In this document: positions 15,921-24,429 of the stretch, one piece after another
Layout: each line of letters begins with the position of its first letter
How positions within the stretch are numbered: the first letter of the stretch is position 1
Origin: Methylobacterium mesophilicum SR1.6/6
Lineage (GTDB): Bacteria; Pseudomonadota; Alphaproteobacteria; Rhizobiales; Beijerinckiaceae
Length of the DNA: 64,000 bases
Assembly (NCBI RefSeq): GCF_000364445.2
Contig: NZ_CP043538.1
Coordinates: 5,971,447-6,035,446 of the forward strand
Reading direction: 5' to 3'
Program-made: the position numbers and the translations under genes
The notes under the pieces: model-generated
What the model was told of the DNA's origin: nothing
What the model saw: only the letters and a program-made list of their open reading frames with translations
The model's database searches: none

Positions 15921-16136
15921 TCAGGGTTGGGGCCAGGTGTAGATCTCGTGCACGGTGCCGGCGGACCGGAACCAATGGACCCTGGTCGCCGGGTTGAATC
16001 CGTGGTCGCGGTAGGAGCTGGCGATTCCCGACACGAGGGCCGCCGCCTCGGCGAAATCCGGGATGTCGTAGGCCAAGAGCTGCGGCGCCGTTCCGTCCGC
16101 TCCGGCGAGATCGCGTACGAGGATCGAATATGACAT
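15921..16136 (-). CDS. Small hypothetical protein, 71 aa
   Basis: This soluble protein of 71 residues starts at MSYSILVRD. An upstream in-frame ATG at 16184 would add 16 residues but lacks a ribosome site. The tail contains THR-like VHWFRSAGTVHEIYTWPQP. No family is recognised. It lies back to back with the osmF operon across an AT-rich region. Confidence 0.6.
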   Translation of the reverse strand: MSYSILVRDLAGADGTAPQLLAYDIPDFAEAAALVSGIASSYRDHGFNPATRVHWFRSAGTVHEIYTWPQP

Positions 16137-16484
16137 ATCCGTCACGTCCAACGAGATGAATACTGATGTTACATCATATGTCATTTCAATCGCTGTCGTT
16201 CATCTCTGATGAATATCAAGGTTAATCGATTTTAATCGAATTTCGACGATTTGTTTGAATGTCTGGTAGGCCGGGCCGCCGTCGACAGATCGCGCTCGGA
16301 CCACGGCCCCCGTCCTTTCCGGCGCCGGCCCGAGGTCAGGCGGGTCGCGGGGCGCTTCGGCCGAGAGACGCCATCCCCCGATGCCGGATGCCTGTTCGGT
16401 CACGGCTCCGGAGCGGCCAACACGGCGACCATGCTATCGATCCGTGCGGCCGCGGCCTGCGCGCGCACAGGAGATCCCGGGACG
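16137..16484. other. Divergent, partly AT-rich intergenic region
   Basis: This gap carries the promoters of the small minus-strand gene and of the OsmF operon. The stretch 16190-16260 is notably AT-rich and holds two direct copies of TTAATCGA with a TT spacer near 16222-16240. That pattern could be an operator or curved promoter DNA. No regulator site is recognised. Confidence 0.35.
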
Positions 16485-17393
16485 ATGGTGAAGCGGATCC
16501 TCGCGGGCCTCGTCGCGCTGTGGCTCGCCGTGCCCTGCGCCTGGGCAGGCGGCGTCGTGGTCGCCTCCAAGATCGACACGGAGGGCGGCGTCCTCGGGTC
16601 CATCATCCTCCAGGCTTTGCGGGCGAACGGCATTCCGACGGTCGACAGGATCCAGCTCGGCGCCACCGCGATCGTGCGCCAGGCGCTGATCGAGGGCCAG
16701 ATCGACATCTACCCGGAATACACCGGCAACGCGGCCTTCTTCTTCGGCCAGCAGGCCCTGCCGGTCTGGAGGGATCCGGCGGCGGCCTACGAGACCGCCA
16801 GAACCCTGGACCGGAAGGCCAACGATCTCGTCTGGCTGGCGCCGGCCTCGGCCAACAACACCTGGGCAATCGCGGTGCGCGCCGACATCGCCGCGGCCAA
16901 CGGCCTGAAGACCATGACCGATCTCGGCCGCTACGTGGCCGGTGGCGGGCCGATCAAGCTCGCGGCATCCTCGGAATTCGTGGCCGCGCCGGCCGCCCTG
17001 CCGGCCTTCGGCAGGACCTACGGCTTCGCGCTCAGGCCGGATCAGCTCGTCATCCTGGCGGGCGGGGACACCGCCGCCACGATTGCGGCGGCGGCGCGCG
17101 GCACCTCCGGGACCAGCGCCGCCATGGTGTTCGGGACCGACGGCAGCCTCTCGGCCGCCAAGCTCGTGGTGATGGACGACGATCGGAGCGTCCAGCCGGT
17201 CTACCAGCCCGCCCCGGTGGTCCGGGGGACGATCCTCAGGGCGCATCCGGAGATCGCGACCATTCTCGACCCGATCTTCCGCAGGCTCGATCTGGCGACG
17301 CTGCGGGACCTCAACGGCCGCGTGCAGCTCGCCGGCGAGCCGGCCTCCTCCGTCGCGGCGGATTTCCTCAGGCGCAACGGCTTCGTGCCCTAG
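16485..17393 (+). CDS. osmF: OsmF/YehZ-type osmoprotectant-binding protein
   Basis: This 302-residue periplasmic substrate-binding protein has a signal peptide (VKRILAGLVALWLAVPCAWA). The mature chain begins VVVASKIDTEGGVLGSII and contains LIEGQIDIYPEYTGNA, hallmarks of the glycine-betaine/choline-binding family that includes OsmF (YehZ) and OpuCC. It delivers a quaternary ammonium or related compound to the two permeases downstream. AGGAG precedes the ATG. It is the first gene of a four-gene importer operon. Confidence 0.9.
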   Translation: MVKRILAGLVALWLAVPCAWAGGVVVASKIDTEGGVLGSIILQALRANGIPTVDRIQLGATAIVRQALIEGQIDIYPEYTGNAAFFFGQQALPVWRDPAAAYETARTLDRKANDLVWLAPASANNTWAIAVRADIAAANGLKTMTDLGRYVAGGGPIKLAASSEFVAAPAALPAFGRTYGFALRPDQLVILAGGDTAATIAAAARGTSGTSAAMVFGTDGSLSAAKLVVMDDDRSVQPVYQPAPVVRGTILRAHPEIATILDPIFRRLDLATLRDLNGRVQLAGEPASSVAADFLRRNGFVP

Positions 17394-17446
17394 GTGTGGA
17401 CGGGGACGGCGCGCTCCGCGCGGGCGGCCGTGATCGGAGCGTGGGG

Positions 17447-18663
17447 ATGGACGGAACCTCTGTGACGTGGAAGCGCCCGGATCCGGGCGGACCCCTGCTG
17501 GGCCTGTTCCGGCCCGGCCTCGATCCGCTGGGCTCGGTCTTCGCGGTCGTGATCGGCCTGAGCGTCCTGGTTCTGCCCTTCGTGACGGCCCGGCCGAACC
17601 GGATCGCGGCGGGGACGTCCCTGATGCCGTGGACCGCCCTACCGTCCGGCCAGGCCCTCGCCTTCGGCATCCTCCTCGCGTTCGCCGCACCGTTGCTCGC
17701 CCTGCGGATCGACCCGCGCCTGCGCGCCGCGGCCGGTGGCGTCGCGCTCCTGATGCTTGGCCTCGCGGCCGGCTGGGCGGCCGATCACCTGACCGCGCCC
17801 GGCGACCGCTACGGCCGGGTCTCGCCGGATGCGGGCTGGTGGCTCGGCTTCGCGTGTGCCGGCCTCGCCCTGGGCGACGGGCTGGCGCGCCAGCGGCCGG
17901 GGCCGGTGATCCGGATCGCGCTGCTGGCGGCCGCTTCGCTCCTGGCGGGGCTCGCCCTGCGCTCCGGGTTCTGGGACCAGCTCTCGGTCCTGCGGGAGTA
18001 CGCGAGCCGCTCCGACACGTTCGGCCGCGAGGTCCGGACCCATGCCGGCCTCGCCCTGTCGTCGGTGGCAGCCGCCGCAGCGTTCGGCATTCCCGCCGCC
18101 ATCGTGGCGCGGCCGGTCCCGGCGCTGCGCACCGCGCTGCTCGCGGTCCTCAACGTCGTGCAGACCATCCCGTCCATGGCGCTGTTCGGGATGCTGATCG
18201 CCCCGCTGGCCTGGATCGGCCGGACGATCCCGGGAGCGGGCGATCTCGGCATCGCGGGGATCGGCCTCGCGCCGGCCTTCCTGGCCCTGTTCGCCTACGC
18301 GCTCCTGCCGGTGGCCGCCGCCACCGTGGCCGGCCTCGATGCCGTGCCCGGGCCGGTGAGCGACGCGGCCCGGGGCGTCGGCATGACCGGGCGGCAACGC
18401 CTCCTCCAGGTGGAGCTGCCGCTCGCCCGCCCGGCGATCCTCACCGGGATCCGAATCGTGCTCGTGCAGAACATCGGCCTGGCGGTGATCGCGGGTCTCG
18501 TCGGCGGCGGCGGGCTCGGCGTTTTCGTCTTCCAGGGCGTCAGCCAGAACGCGGGCGACCTCGTCCTGCTCGGGGCTCTCCCGACGGTCGCCATGGCGGG
18601 CGCGGCCGCGATCCTGCTCGACGCCGTCATCGATCTCGCCCGCCCGCGGGGGAGGGGCCGTGA
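17447..18663 (+). CDS. YehY-type osmoprotectant ABC permease, apparent frameshift at C-terminus
   Basis: This is an ABC permease of about 400 residues. It has an N-terminal set of extra membrane helices and a C-terminal binding-protein-dependent transport domain, with the EAA-like loop DAARGVGMTGRQRLLQVELP. This matches YehY. In the given sequence the frame does not stop: after LLDAVIDLARP it runs through a G-rich stretch (CGGGGGAGGGG, 18647-18657) and stays open to 19030 inside the ATPase gene. One extra G there would give an end at the TGA 18661-18663, overlapping the ATPase GTG as GTGA, exactly as in the next gene pair. I therefore end the gene at 18663 and suspect an indel. Confidence 0.8.
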
Positions 18664-19592
18664 TCGAGCTCGCGCAGGTCAGCCGCACCTTCGGCGCCCG
18701 CACGGTGGTCGCGGAGGTCAGTCTCCGGGTCGAGGCCGGCGCGATCCTGGCGGTGGTCGGCACCTCGGGATCGGGCAAGACGACCCTGCTGCGGATGATC
18801 AACCGCCTCGTCGAGCCCAGCGCCGGCATCGTCCGCGTGGCCGGCCGCGACGTCCGGACCGTCCCGCCGCACGTCCTGCGGCGGGGGATCGGCTACGCCA
18901 TCCAGGGGCACGGGCTCTTCCCACACCGCACCGTCGCGGAGAATATCGGCACCGTCCCGCGCCTGCTCGGCTGGGACCGCGGGCGGATCGCCGCGCGGGT
19001 GGACGAACTGCTGGGCCTGTTCCGCCTTGAGCCGGCGCTCTACCGGGACCGCCTGCCGGGGGCGCTCTCGGGCGGCGAGCAGCAGCGGATCGGCGTCGCC
19101 CGCGCGCTGGCGGCCGAACCGCCGATCCTGCTGATGGACGAGCCCTTCGGCGCCCTCGACCCGATCATCCGCGGCCGGGCCCAGGAGGATCTGCTGGCGC
19201 TCCAGCGGCGCTTCCGCACCACCATCGTGCTGGTGACCCACGACATGAACGAGGCCCTGCGCCTCGGCGACCGGATCGCCGTCATGGATGCGGGGCGCCT
19301 CGTGCAGGAGGCCAGCCCCGCGGCGCTGATCGGCGCGCCCGCGACCCCGTTCGTCGGGGCGCTCCTCGGCGGCGGAGACCGGGCGTTCCAGCTCATGGGC
19401 CTGCGCGCGGTGGACGCTCTCGTCGAGCCCGGCGCGGCACCGGGTGCGCCGATCCCGGCCGGGACCTCGGTGCGCGCGGCGCTGGCCGAGAGCCTCTGGT
19501 CGCGGCGCGATGCCCTTCCGGTCAGTCGGGACGGCGTGGTCCTGGGCCGGGTCACCCGCGCGGCCCTCGAAGCGCAGGGTGCCGGGCCGTGA
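18660..19592 (+). CDS. OsmV/YehX-type osmoprotectant ABC ATPase
   Basis: This 310-residue ATP-binding subunit drives import of the OsmF ligand. Walker A is GTSGSGKTT, the signature is LSGGEQQR, Walker B is ILLMDEPF, and the switch His lies in VTHDMNEAL. The Q-loop reads YAIQGHGLFPHRT. A C-terminal segment of about 60 residues resembles a rudimentary CBS-like extension. It starts at GTG overlapping the expected stop of the upstream permease, and its own stop overlaps the next GTG. Confidence 0.92.
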   Translation: MIELAQVSRTFGARTVVAEVSLRVEAGAILAVVGTSGSGKTTLLRMINRLVEPSAGIVRVAGRDVRTVPPHVLRRGIGYAIQGHGLFPHRTVAENIGTVPRLLGWDRGRIAARVDELLGLFRLEPALYRDRLPGALSGGEQQRIGVARALAAEPPILLMDEPFGALDPIIRGRAQEDLLALQRRFRTTIVLVTHDMNEALRLGDRIAVMDAGRLVQEASPAALIGAPATPFVGALLGGGDRAFQLMGLRAVDALVEPGAAPGAPIPAGTSVRAALAESLWSRRDALPVSRDGVVLGRVTRAALEAQGAGP

Positions 19593-20332
19593 GGTGGGGG
19601 CCGGTCCTCCTGAAGCTCGCGCTCCTCGTCCTGCTCGGCGCCTTCCTGATCGCGCCGGAGGCCTTCGCGGGTCTGTTCCGGCCCTTCGCCCCCGGCGACA
19701 CCCCGCCGATCTACGTGCAGACGCCGCTCCTGACGCTGGCGATCAACCATCTCCTGCTGGTCGCGGCCGCCACCGCGGCGGCCAGCCTCCTCGGCGTGGG
19801 CTTCGCCGTCGTGGCGACCCGCCCCGCCGGGCGCGACGTCCTGCCCTTCGCCCGGGCGGTGGCCAATCTCGGCCAGACCTTCCCGCCGGTGGCGGTCCTG
19901 GCTCTGGCGGTGCCGGTCGTAGGGTTCGGCACCGTCCCGACCCTGATCGCGCTCATCCTGTATGGGCTGCTGCCCGTCTTCGAGACGGCGCTGACCGGCC
20001 TCGGCGGCCTCGATCCGGCGCTGATGGAGGCAGCCCGCGGCACCGGCATGACTGATCGCCAGCGGCTCGTCGCGGTGGAGTTGCCCCTCGCCCTTCCGAT
20101 GATCCTCTCCGGGATCCGGGTTTCGGCCGTCTTCGGCCTCGCGACCGCCACCCTGGGCTCGACCGTGGCGGCCAGCACGCTGGGCGAGGCCATCGTCTCC
20201 GGCCTGCTCACCGGAAACACAGCCTACGTCCTGCAGGGCGGCCTGACCGTTGCGGCAATGGCGATCCTGATCGATGCGGGCTTTCAGAACCTGCAGCTCA
20301 GGGCCGCGCGACGGGCTGGATTTCCTTCCTAG
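19589..20332 (+). CDS. YehW-type osmoprotectant ABC permease
   Basis: This 247-residue inner-membrane permease has about six helices and the conserved cytoplasmic loop MEAARGTGMTDRQRLVAVEL, which contacts the ATPase. It is the shorter partner of the permease at 17447, as in E. coli yehZYXW. The GTG start overlaps the ATPase stop by four bases (GTGA), so translation is coupled. It closes the operon. Confidence 0.92.
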   Translation: MRWGPVLLKLALLVLLGAFLIAPEAFAGLFRPFAPGDTPPIYVQTPLLTLAINHLLLVAAATAAASLLGVGFAVVATRPAGRDVLPFARAVANLGQTFPPVAVLALAVPVVGFGTVPTLIALILYGLLPVFETALTGLGGLDPALMEAARGTGMTDRQRLVAVELPLALPMILSGIRVSAVFGLATATLGSTVAASTLGEAIVSGLLTGNTAYVLQGGLTVAAMAILIDAGFQNLQLRAARRAGFPS

Positions 20333-20588
20333 AATCGGCTAGCTGTCGGGCAGGATCGTACGCGCGGTCCTGGGGCGTGGAATCCCCTGTCTGATGGTTG
20401 GGGCCGACCAGAACGGCACCGCATCCTTGACCATACGGTCGGGGAGCCTGCGGCGTATGTCCAGGCGTCCCGGCGCTAAAGGTCGCAGGGACCGTTCAGA
20501 CACGGTTTTCCAACTCCCCGACTCGGGATGGTCGAAGGCTTGTTTGCGGGGGCGTACCGCAGACCAGCGCCAGCCGGGGGAATGGGCC

Positions 20589-20801
20589 GTGGGTTCCAGC
20601 GATCCCGAACTGCGGATGCGCCAGCTCGCCGAGCTGCGTGCGGCCTATGACGCCAGTTCCGGCCTGCCGGACGATCACACCGGCCGGGGTGCCGCCTGGC
20701 ACTCGAAGGCCCTGCTGGAGCACATCCTCCTCGTCCTGGGCGGATTGCGAAACGACGCGGGCGGGTCGGGCACCCCGGGCAAGGCGGGGCCGGAGGCTTG
20801 A
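20589..20801 (+). CDS. Small hypothetical protein, 70 aa
   Basis: This 70-residue soluble helical protein starts at GTG with GGGGGAA upstream. It contains ELRMRQLAELRAAYDASSG and SKALLEHILLVLGGLRND. Similar small helical proteins are common in Methylobacterium, but no function is known. A longer frame from 20394 has arginine-rich, non-protein-like sequence and is not used. Confidence 0.6.
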   Translation: MGSSDPELRMRQLAELRAAYDASSGLPDDHTGRGAAWHSKALLEHILLVLGGLRNDAGGSGTPGKAGPEA

Positions 20802-20965
20802 GCAGACTTGCATCGGCAAGCCAACGCGTCATCCGCTGAGATCCTGGATCGGTCGCAGTTGCTCGTCGCGGAACCGGTGCCCCTCGCGAAACCTGCTCCG
20901 GCATATCGTGGCCGGACGTGGCTCGGCGAGACGAGCGGTCCACCTCGGCGTAATGAGCCCTGGCC

Positions 20966-21409
20966 ATGACACCTGTCGATCGAGCCCGGCTTGAGAAATG
21001 TCTCGCTCTGGCCGAACACGGCGCCACGGCGGGCGAGCGTGAGGCCGGCCTCGCCGCCGCCGCCCGCATCGCCGCCGGCGCCGGCCTGACGCTCGCCGCG
21101 GCGGCCCGCGCAATCCGGCCGCCGCGGGTCGCGTCCTCGGCGTCCCGGCCGGCCCCGCGGCGGACCTACGCCTGGGCCGAGCCCAAGCCGGAGATCGAGC
21201 CCGTCACGGTCGAGGAACTCCAGCGCCAGAAGGCGCAGACCGAGGCGTGGCGCAAGCGGGCGGCGGCGGCTGACGCGCGTCGGCGCAGGCGTGAGCGCGC
21301 GGAGCAGGACGCCTACGCGGCCGAGCAGCGGGCCAAGCAGGCCGAGCGTGATCGGGACTGGGCACGGGCCCGCGCCGGCCTTGTCGTCGGGGCCACCGAC
21401 GACGTCTGA
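20966..21409 (+). CDS. DUF2786-like helical protein
   Basis: This 147-residue protein has an N-terminal region of about 35 residues (RLEKCLALAEHGATAGEREA, then GLAAAARIAAGAGLTL) that resembles DUF2786, a short domain seen in phage and bacterial proteins. The C-terminal half (about 78-140) is a highly charged coiled coil rich in Ala, Arg, Glu and Gln. It is probably soluble and oligomeric. The function is unknown. Confidence 0.7.
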   Translation: MTPVDRARLEKCLALAEHGATAGEREAGLAAAARIAAGAGLTLAAAARAIRPPRVASSASRPAPRRTYAWAEPKPEIEPVTVEELQRQKAQTEAWRKRAAAADARRRRRERAEQDAYAAEQRAKQAERDRDWARARAGLVVGATDDV

Positions 21410-21601
21410 GGAGGTTTCGCAAAAGGGGCCGCCAACCTCGCGACGAAAGCCGGCACCCGACCAGGAATCCACGCGGATGGCGGGTCGGCTGGTCCAAGCT
21501 CCAGGATAGGATCCGCAGGACGGTGTTCGGACGGATCCCATCCAAACCCCGCATCCTGAGGTGGCTGACCGTGCATCGTGCGGCTGCCGATGAAGATCCG
21601 C

Positions 21602-21940
21602 TCAGGATGCCCGGCGCTTCCGGCGGTGTGTCGCGCCGTGCGGGTGCTGTCCGCGGTGCGGCGTGTGAAGCCGAGGCGACGGCGCGGGCGGTGCTGGCAT
21701 GGCGGCGGGCGGTGTTGGCGTGGCGGCGGGCGGTGCCGGCGCGACGCCGTCATGGGCGGCGATGACCCGGCGCGCCTCCTCAATGCTCATGTCGCACGCG
21801 CTGGTCATGCCCTGCAGGGCACCCAGGGCGCGATTGTATTCGGGCAGGTTGGCGCAGCCAGGAATGCCCCATGCCCAGGCCGCAGACGGAGCATGTCCGA
21901 GTGTCGCCAGCACGATCACGGCGAGAGCCTTCCGTGGCAC
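21602..21940 (-). CDS. Secreted protein with proline-rich heptad repeats
   Basis: This 112-residue protein starts at GTG with GGGGAGG upstream. The signal peptide is PRKALAVIVLATLGHAPSAA followed by WAWG. A short globular part has two cysteines (IPGCANLPEYNRALGALQGM, ACDMSIEEA), then a Pro/Ala-rich segment made of 7-residue repeats (PPAATPT, PPAAMPA), and an Arg/His-rich basic end. It is probably periplasmic or cell-wall-associated. The family is unknown. Confidence 0.65.
   Translation of the reverse strand: MPRKALAVIVLATLGHAPSAAWAWGIPGCANLPEYNRALGALQGMTSACDMSIEEARRVIAAHDGVAPAPPAATPTPPAAMPAPPAPSPRLHTPHRGQHPHGATHRRKRRAS
21688..21745. repeat. 21-bp tandem repeat inside a coding region
   Basis: About 2.7 copies of a 21-base unit (starting GCGGTG and ending GGCGGCGG) encode the proline-rich heptads of the minus-strand secreted protein. 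Small substitutions separate the copies, so it is an old or selected repeat. Confidence 0.7.
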
Positions 21941-22160
21941 GGCCTGTCCTCCCCTGAGCCGGGGCCCGGTTCCACGGGCCGCACGCAGGGATAATGCCGT
22001 TGTCCCCGCGAAGGCTTCGCGCGGACCGAGGACCTGTCGCCGCTCCCGCGCCGCCGGAGGCGAACGGGGACGCAGCGGCACGGAGCCGCCGGATCCGCTT
22101 CCCGGAGCCGGATGGAGACCCAAGCCTGTCGGGTCCTGCACCGCGCGCGGCACCGTGCCG

Positions 22161-22421
22161 TCAGGCGGCTTCGAGCAGGAAGTTGGCGCGCCGGAACAAC
22201 AGCTCGCGCCGATAGAAGTAGATGCCGCCCTCGCGCATGGCCTCATGCGCCCGGTCGATGTCGAAGCCGAAAGGCCGGTCCCGCGACGTGTCGATGCAGC
22301 TCACATAGGTCCACCGGACGCCGTCGATCATCGACGGGATCGGCTGGTCCTGACGGACAGCGCAGAACTGCTGTTCGTCCGAAGCCTTGGCGAAGATGTA
22401 GAACGTCTTCCGCGCGCACAT
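22161..22421 (-). CDS. Hypothetical protein, 86 aa
   Basis: This 86-residue soluble protein starts at an ATG with GGAGG seven bases upstream. The sequence is alpha/beta-like, with KTFYIFAKASDEQQFCAVRQ, and ends in RRELLFRRANFLLEAA. I do not recognise the family. It carries three cysteines. No operon partner is close. Confidence 0.65.
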   Translation of the reverse strand: MCARKTFYIFAKASDEQQFCAVRQDQPIPSMIDGVRWTYVSCIDTSRDRPFGFDIDRAHEAMREGGIYFYRRELLFRRANFLLEAA

Positions 22422-22573
22422 CCGAACCTCCAGAACAATCCGGGGTGTATCCGCAACGCAACGGTCAAGCTATAATACGATTCGGGCCGAATGGTCAAGC
22501 TTCTGCCATGTTTCCGCCACGGATGTGGCAAACCGAGCGCCCGGATGGCCCGCGGCCCGGCGGGGGCGGCGGG

Positions 22574-22999
22574 TCACTCCGCGGCCTCCTGGAGCGGCTT
22601 GCCCTTGTCGACGACGTAGACCGACAGGATCTTCAGGGTCCTGTCGCCGGCGACCGTGTAACCGGCATGGGGCACCCCGCGCCGGTTGATGCCGTGCTCG
22701 CCCGCCGGGCGCTCCTTGGCTTGCTGGCCCGGGACCTGGGCCAGCGCGCCCTCGAGCACGTAGTAGGCCTCCTCCCCGTTGTGGAAATGCCGCCGCGATG
22801 TGGCGCCCGGCGGGATCTCGACGAGCTGCATGACGATCTCCCGGGTTTCGTCGCCGGAGACCGGCGCGCGGCCGAGTTCGGTCCGCTTGACCTCCTGGGC
22901 CGTGGCCGCGCCGGCGAGGAGGAGGGTGCCGGCGGTCCAGAGGCAGGTGCAGAGACAGATGGAAAGGCGGGCGTGGGCGATCGTGGGGCGGCGGTCCAT
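22574..22999 (-). CDS. Secreted cupin-domain protein
   Basis: This 141-residue protein has a signal peptide (ARLSICLCTCLWTAGTLLLA, then GAATAQ) and a single cupin barrel. The metal-binding motif is visible as RRHFHNGEEAYYVLEG, the usual G-x5-HxH-x3-4-E pattern in slightly altered form, and a second motif near GVPHAGYTVAGD. Such periplasmic cupins bind small ligands or act as metal-dependent enzymes, and no substrate can be named. The start at 22999 is chosen because GGAGG lies five bases upstream of that ATG. Confidence 0.82.
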   Translation of the reverse strand: MDRRPTIAHARLSICLCTCLWTAGTLLLAGAATAQEVKRTELGRAPVSGDETREIVMQLVEIPPGATSRRHFHNGEEAYYVLEGALAQVPGQQAKERPAGEHGINRRGVPHAGYTVAGDRTLKILSVYVVDKGKPLQEAAE

Positions 23000-23122
23000 G
23001 GCATCCTCCATTTCGGGCAGCATGGCACGGTCCCGCCGGGTCGAGAACGACCGGATCTGCGCCCGCGGTTACAGGTCCCGGAGAAGGCTCGCGGGCCGCC
23101 CTTCGCGCCCGCCGGCCTGCCG

Positions 23123-23530
23123 CTACAGGCAGCCGACACGCCTCAAGGCTCCGATCAGCTTCCGGCCGACGCGGTATCCGTTCAGCGACTCGGCGCCGAG
23201 GATGCGGACCGTCTCGACGCCGTCGGTCCGATCGTAGAGGAACAGGTGGAAGTTCTGTTCGGTCCGGTCTGGAGCGGCCGCGCTGACCTGCCCGCAATAC
23301 GCGACCCCCTGGCCGGCCTCGGCCGGGATCGGCCGCACCTTCCGGAAGCGGACGAGCCACGCCTCCGGGAAGGCGGCGGCGACCTTGGCGCGCATCTCCG
23401 ATTCCACCGAGGCCTCGAAGCCCGGAAGGTCCGGGCCGATCAGCCCGAGGGCATCCTGTCCGCGGCCGGCGGCCGGGACGAGCAGGGCCGCCGTCGGTCC
23501 CGCGAGCGCCGCGAGGATCAGCCTCTTCAC
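23123..23530 (-). CDS. Secreted hypothetical protein, 135 aa
   Basis: This 135-residue protein has a signal peptide (KRLILAALAGPTAALLVPAA) and a compact alpha/beta mature part containing FRKVRPIPAEAGQGVAYCGQ and FHLFLYDRTDGVETVRI. It has two cysteines that could pair (YCGQ and the terminal VGCL). I do not recognise the family, though the layout is common in alphaproteobacterial periplasmic proteins. Confidence 0.7.
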   Translation of the reverse strand: MKRLILAALAGPTAALLVPAAGRGQDALGLIGPDLPGFEASVESEMRAKVAAAFPEAWLVRFRKVRPIPAEAGQGVAYCGQVSAAAPDRTEQNFHLFLYDRTDGVETVRILGAESLNGYRVGRKLIGALRRVGCL

Positions 23531-23860
23531 GACGTCGAACCCGCCGCCGGAAGGGAGCGCCCGTCGATCCCCGCGGACACCGGGACGGCTTCACTCTCGA
23601 CGGGTCGTTGGCTCATCCAGTCCTGAGCAGGATTCGAGCGACGGATGACGTACATTGGACCACGAAGACGGGTTCGGCAAAGCCGAAACGTCTGTCGGGC
23701 AATGCGTCGGGCCGCCGCTGTAAACCGCAGGCGTCCGGCCTCGCCCGGCGAACGGAGTCTCATCGCCGCGGAGCGTGGTAATCGTGCACTGGGGCTGCAG
23801 TACCGGCTTATGATAGCACAAGATATACGGATCGGGGACGACGGCCCTTCAGGCGGCACG

Positions 23861-24409
23861 ATGATCGACAGCAGTTTACATCTGAGACAGGCTCTGTTCG
23901 CTGCCGGCGTTGTCGGCATGTGGTACTGGCAGATCGCCGACAACGGTGTCGTGCTGGATCACGGTTCGGCGGAGCTATTGACCGGCAATGCCGATCTTGC
24001 CGGTCAAGTCTTGGATCTGGATACCTCGTTCGCCTGCCTGCACCCGGACGACCGGGAGCGGGTCCTGGCGCAGGTCGATGAGCATGAGCGGCGCGGCGGA
24101 ACGAACGTGATGGCGTATCGGGTCCGCTCGCCGGAGGGGCGCGTCCGGACGCTGCTGGACCGCGGGCAGGTTGTCGAAGGCCCCAACGGCGCGCGCACCG
24201 GCTACGGCGTCCTCCTCGACATCACGGACCGGCTGCCCCCGGGCACCAGCGCACTCGCGGATGTCGCGGATCGCTGCCTCGGGTTGCGGGACGTCCTGCT
24301 GCGGCACGGCACGCCGAAAATGCAGCTGCTGCTCGATCTGCTGTTGCTCGAGATCGGCATTGAACTTGCCGGCCCGGGTGCGGACGCGAACGCCGCGCGC
24401 TTGCAGTAG
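23861..24409 (+). CDS. Stand-alone PAS-domain protein
   Basis: This 182-residue protein consists mostly of one PAS_3-type sensor domain: LFAAGVVGMWYWQIADNG, LHPDDRERVLAQVDEHERRG, YRVRSPEGRVRTLLDRGQVV and a final GVLLDITDR strand. There is no kinase, GGDEF, EAL or DNA-binding output domain; the last 50 residues form amphipathic helices (MQLLLDLLLLEIGIEL) that may allow dimerisation. It may act as an adaptor for another signalling protein. An alternative ATG at 23810 would add 17 residues. Confidence 0.78.
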   Translation: MIDSSLHLRQALFAAGVVGMWYWQIADNGVVLDHGSAELLTGNADLAGQVLDLDTSFACLHPDDRERVLAQVDEHERRGGTNVMAYRVRSPEGRVRTLLDRGQVVEGPNGARTGYGVLLDITDRLPPGTSALADVADRCLGLRDVLLRHGTPKMQLLLDLLLLEIGIELAGPGADANAARLQ

Positions 24410-24429
24410 CGGGCCTTCGCGTGCGCGCC

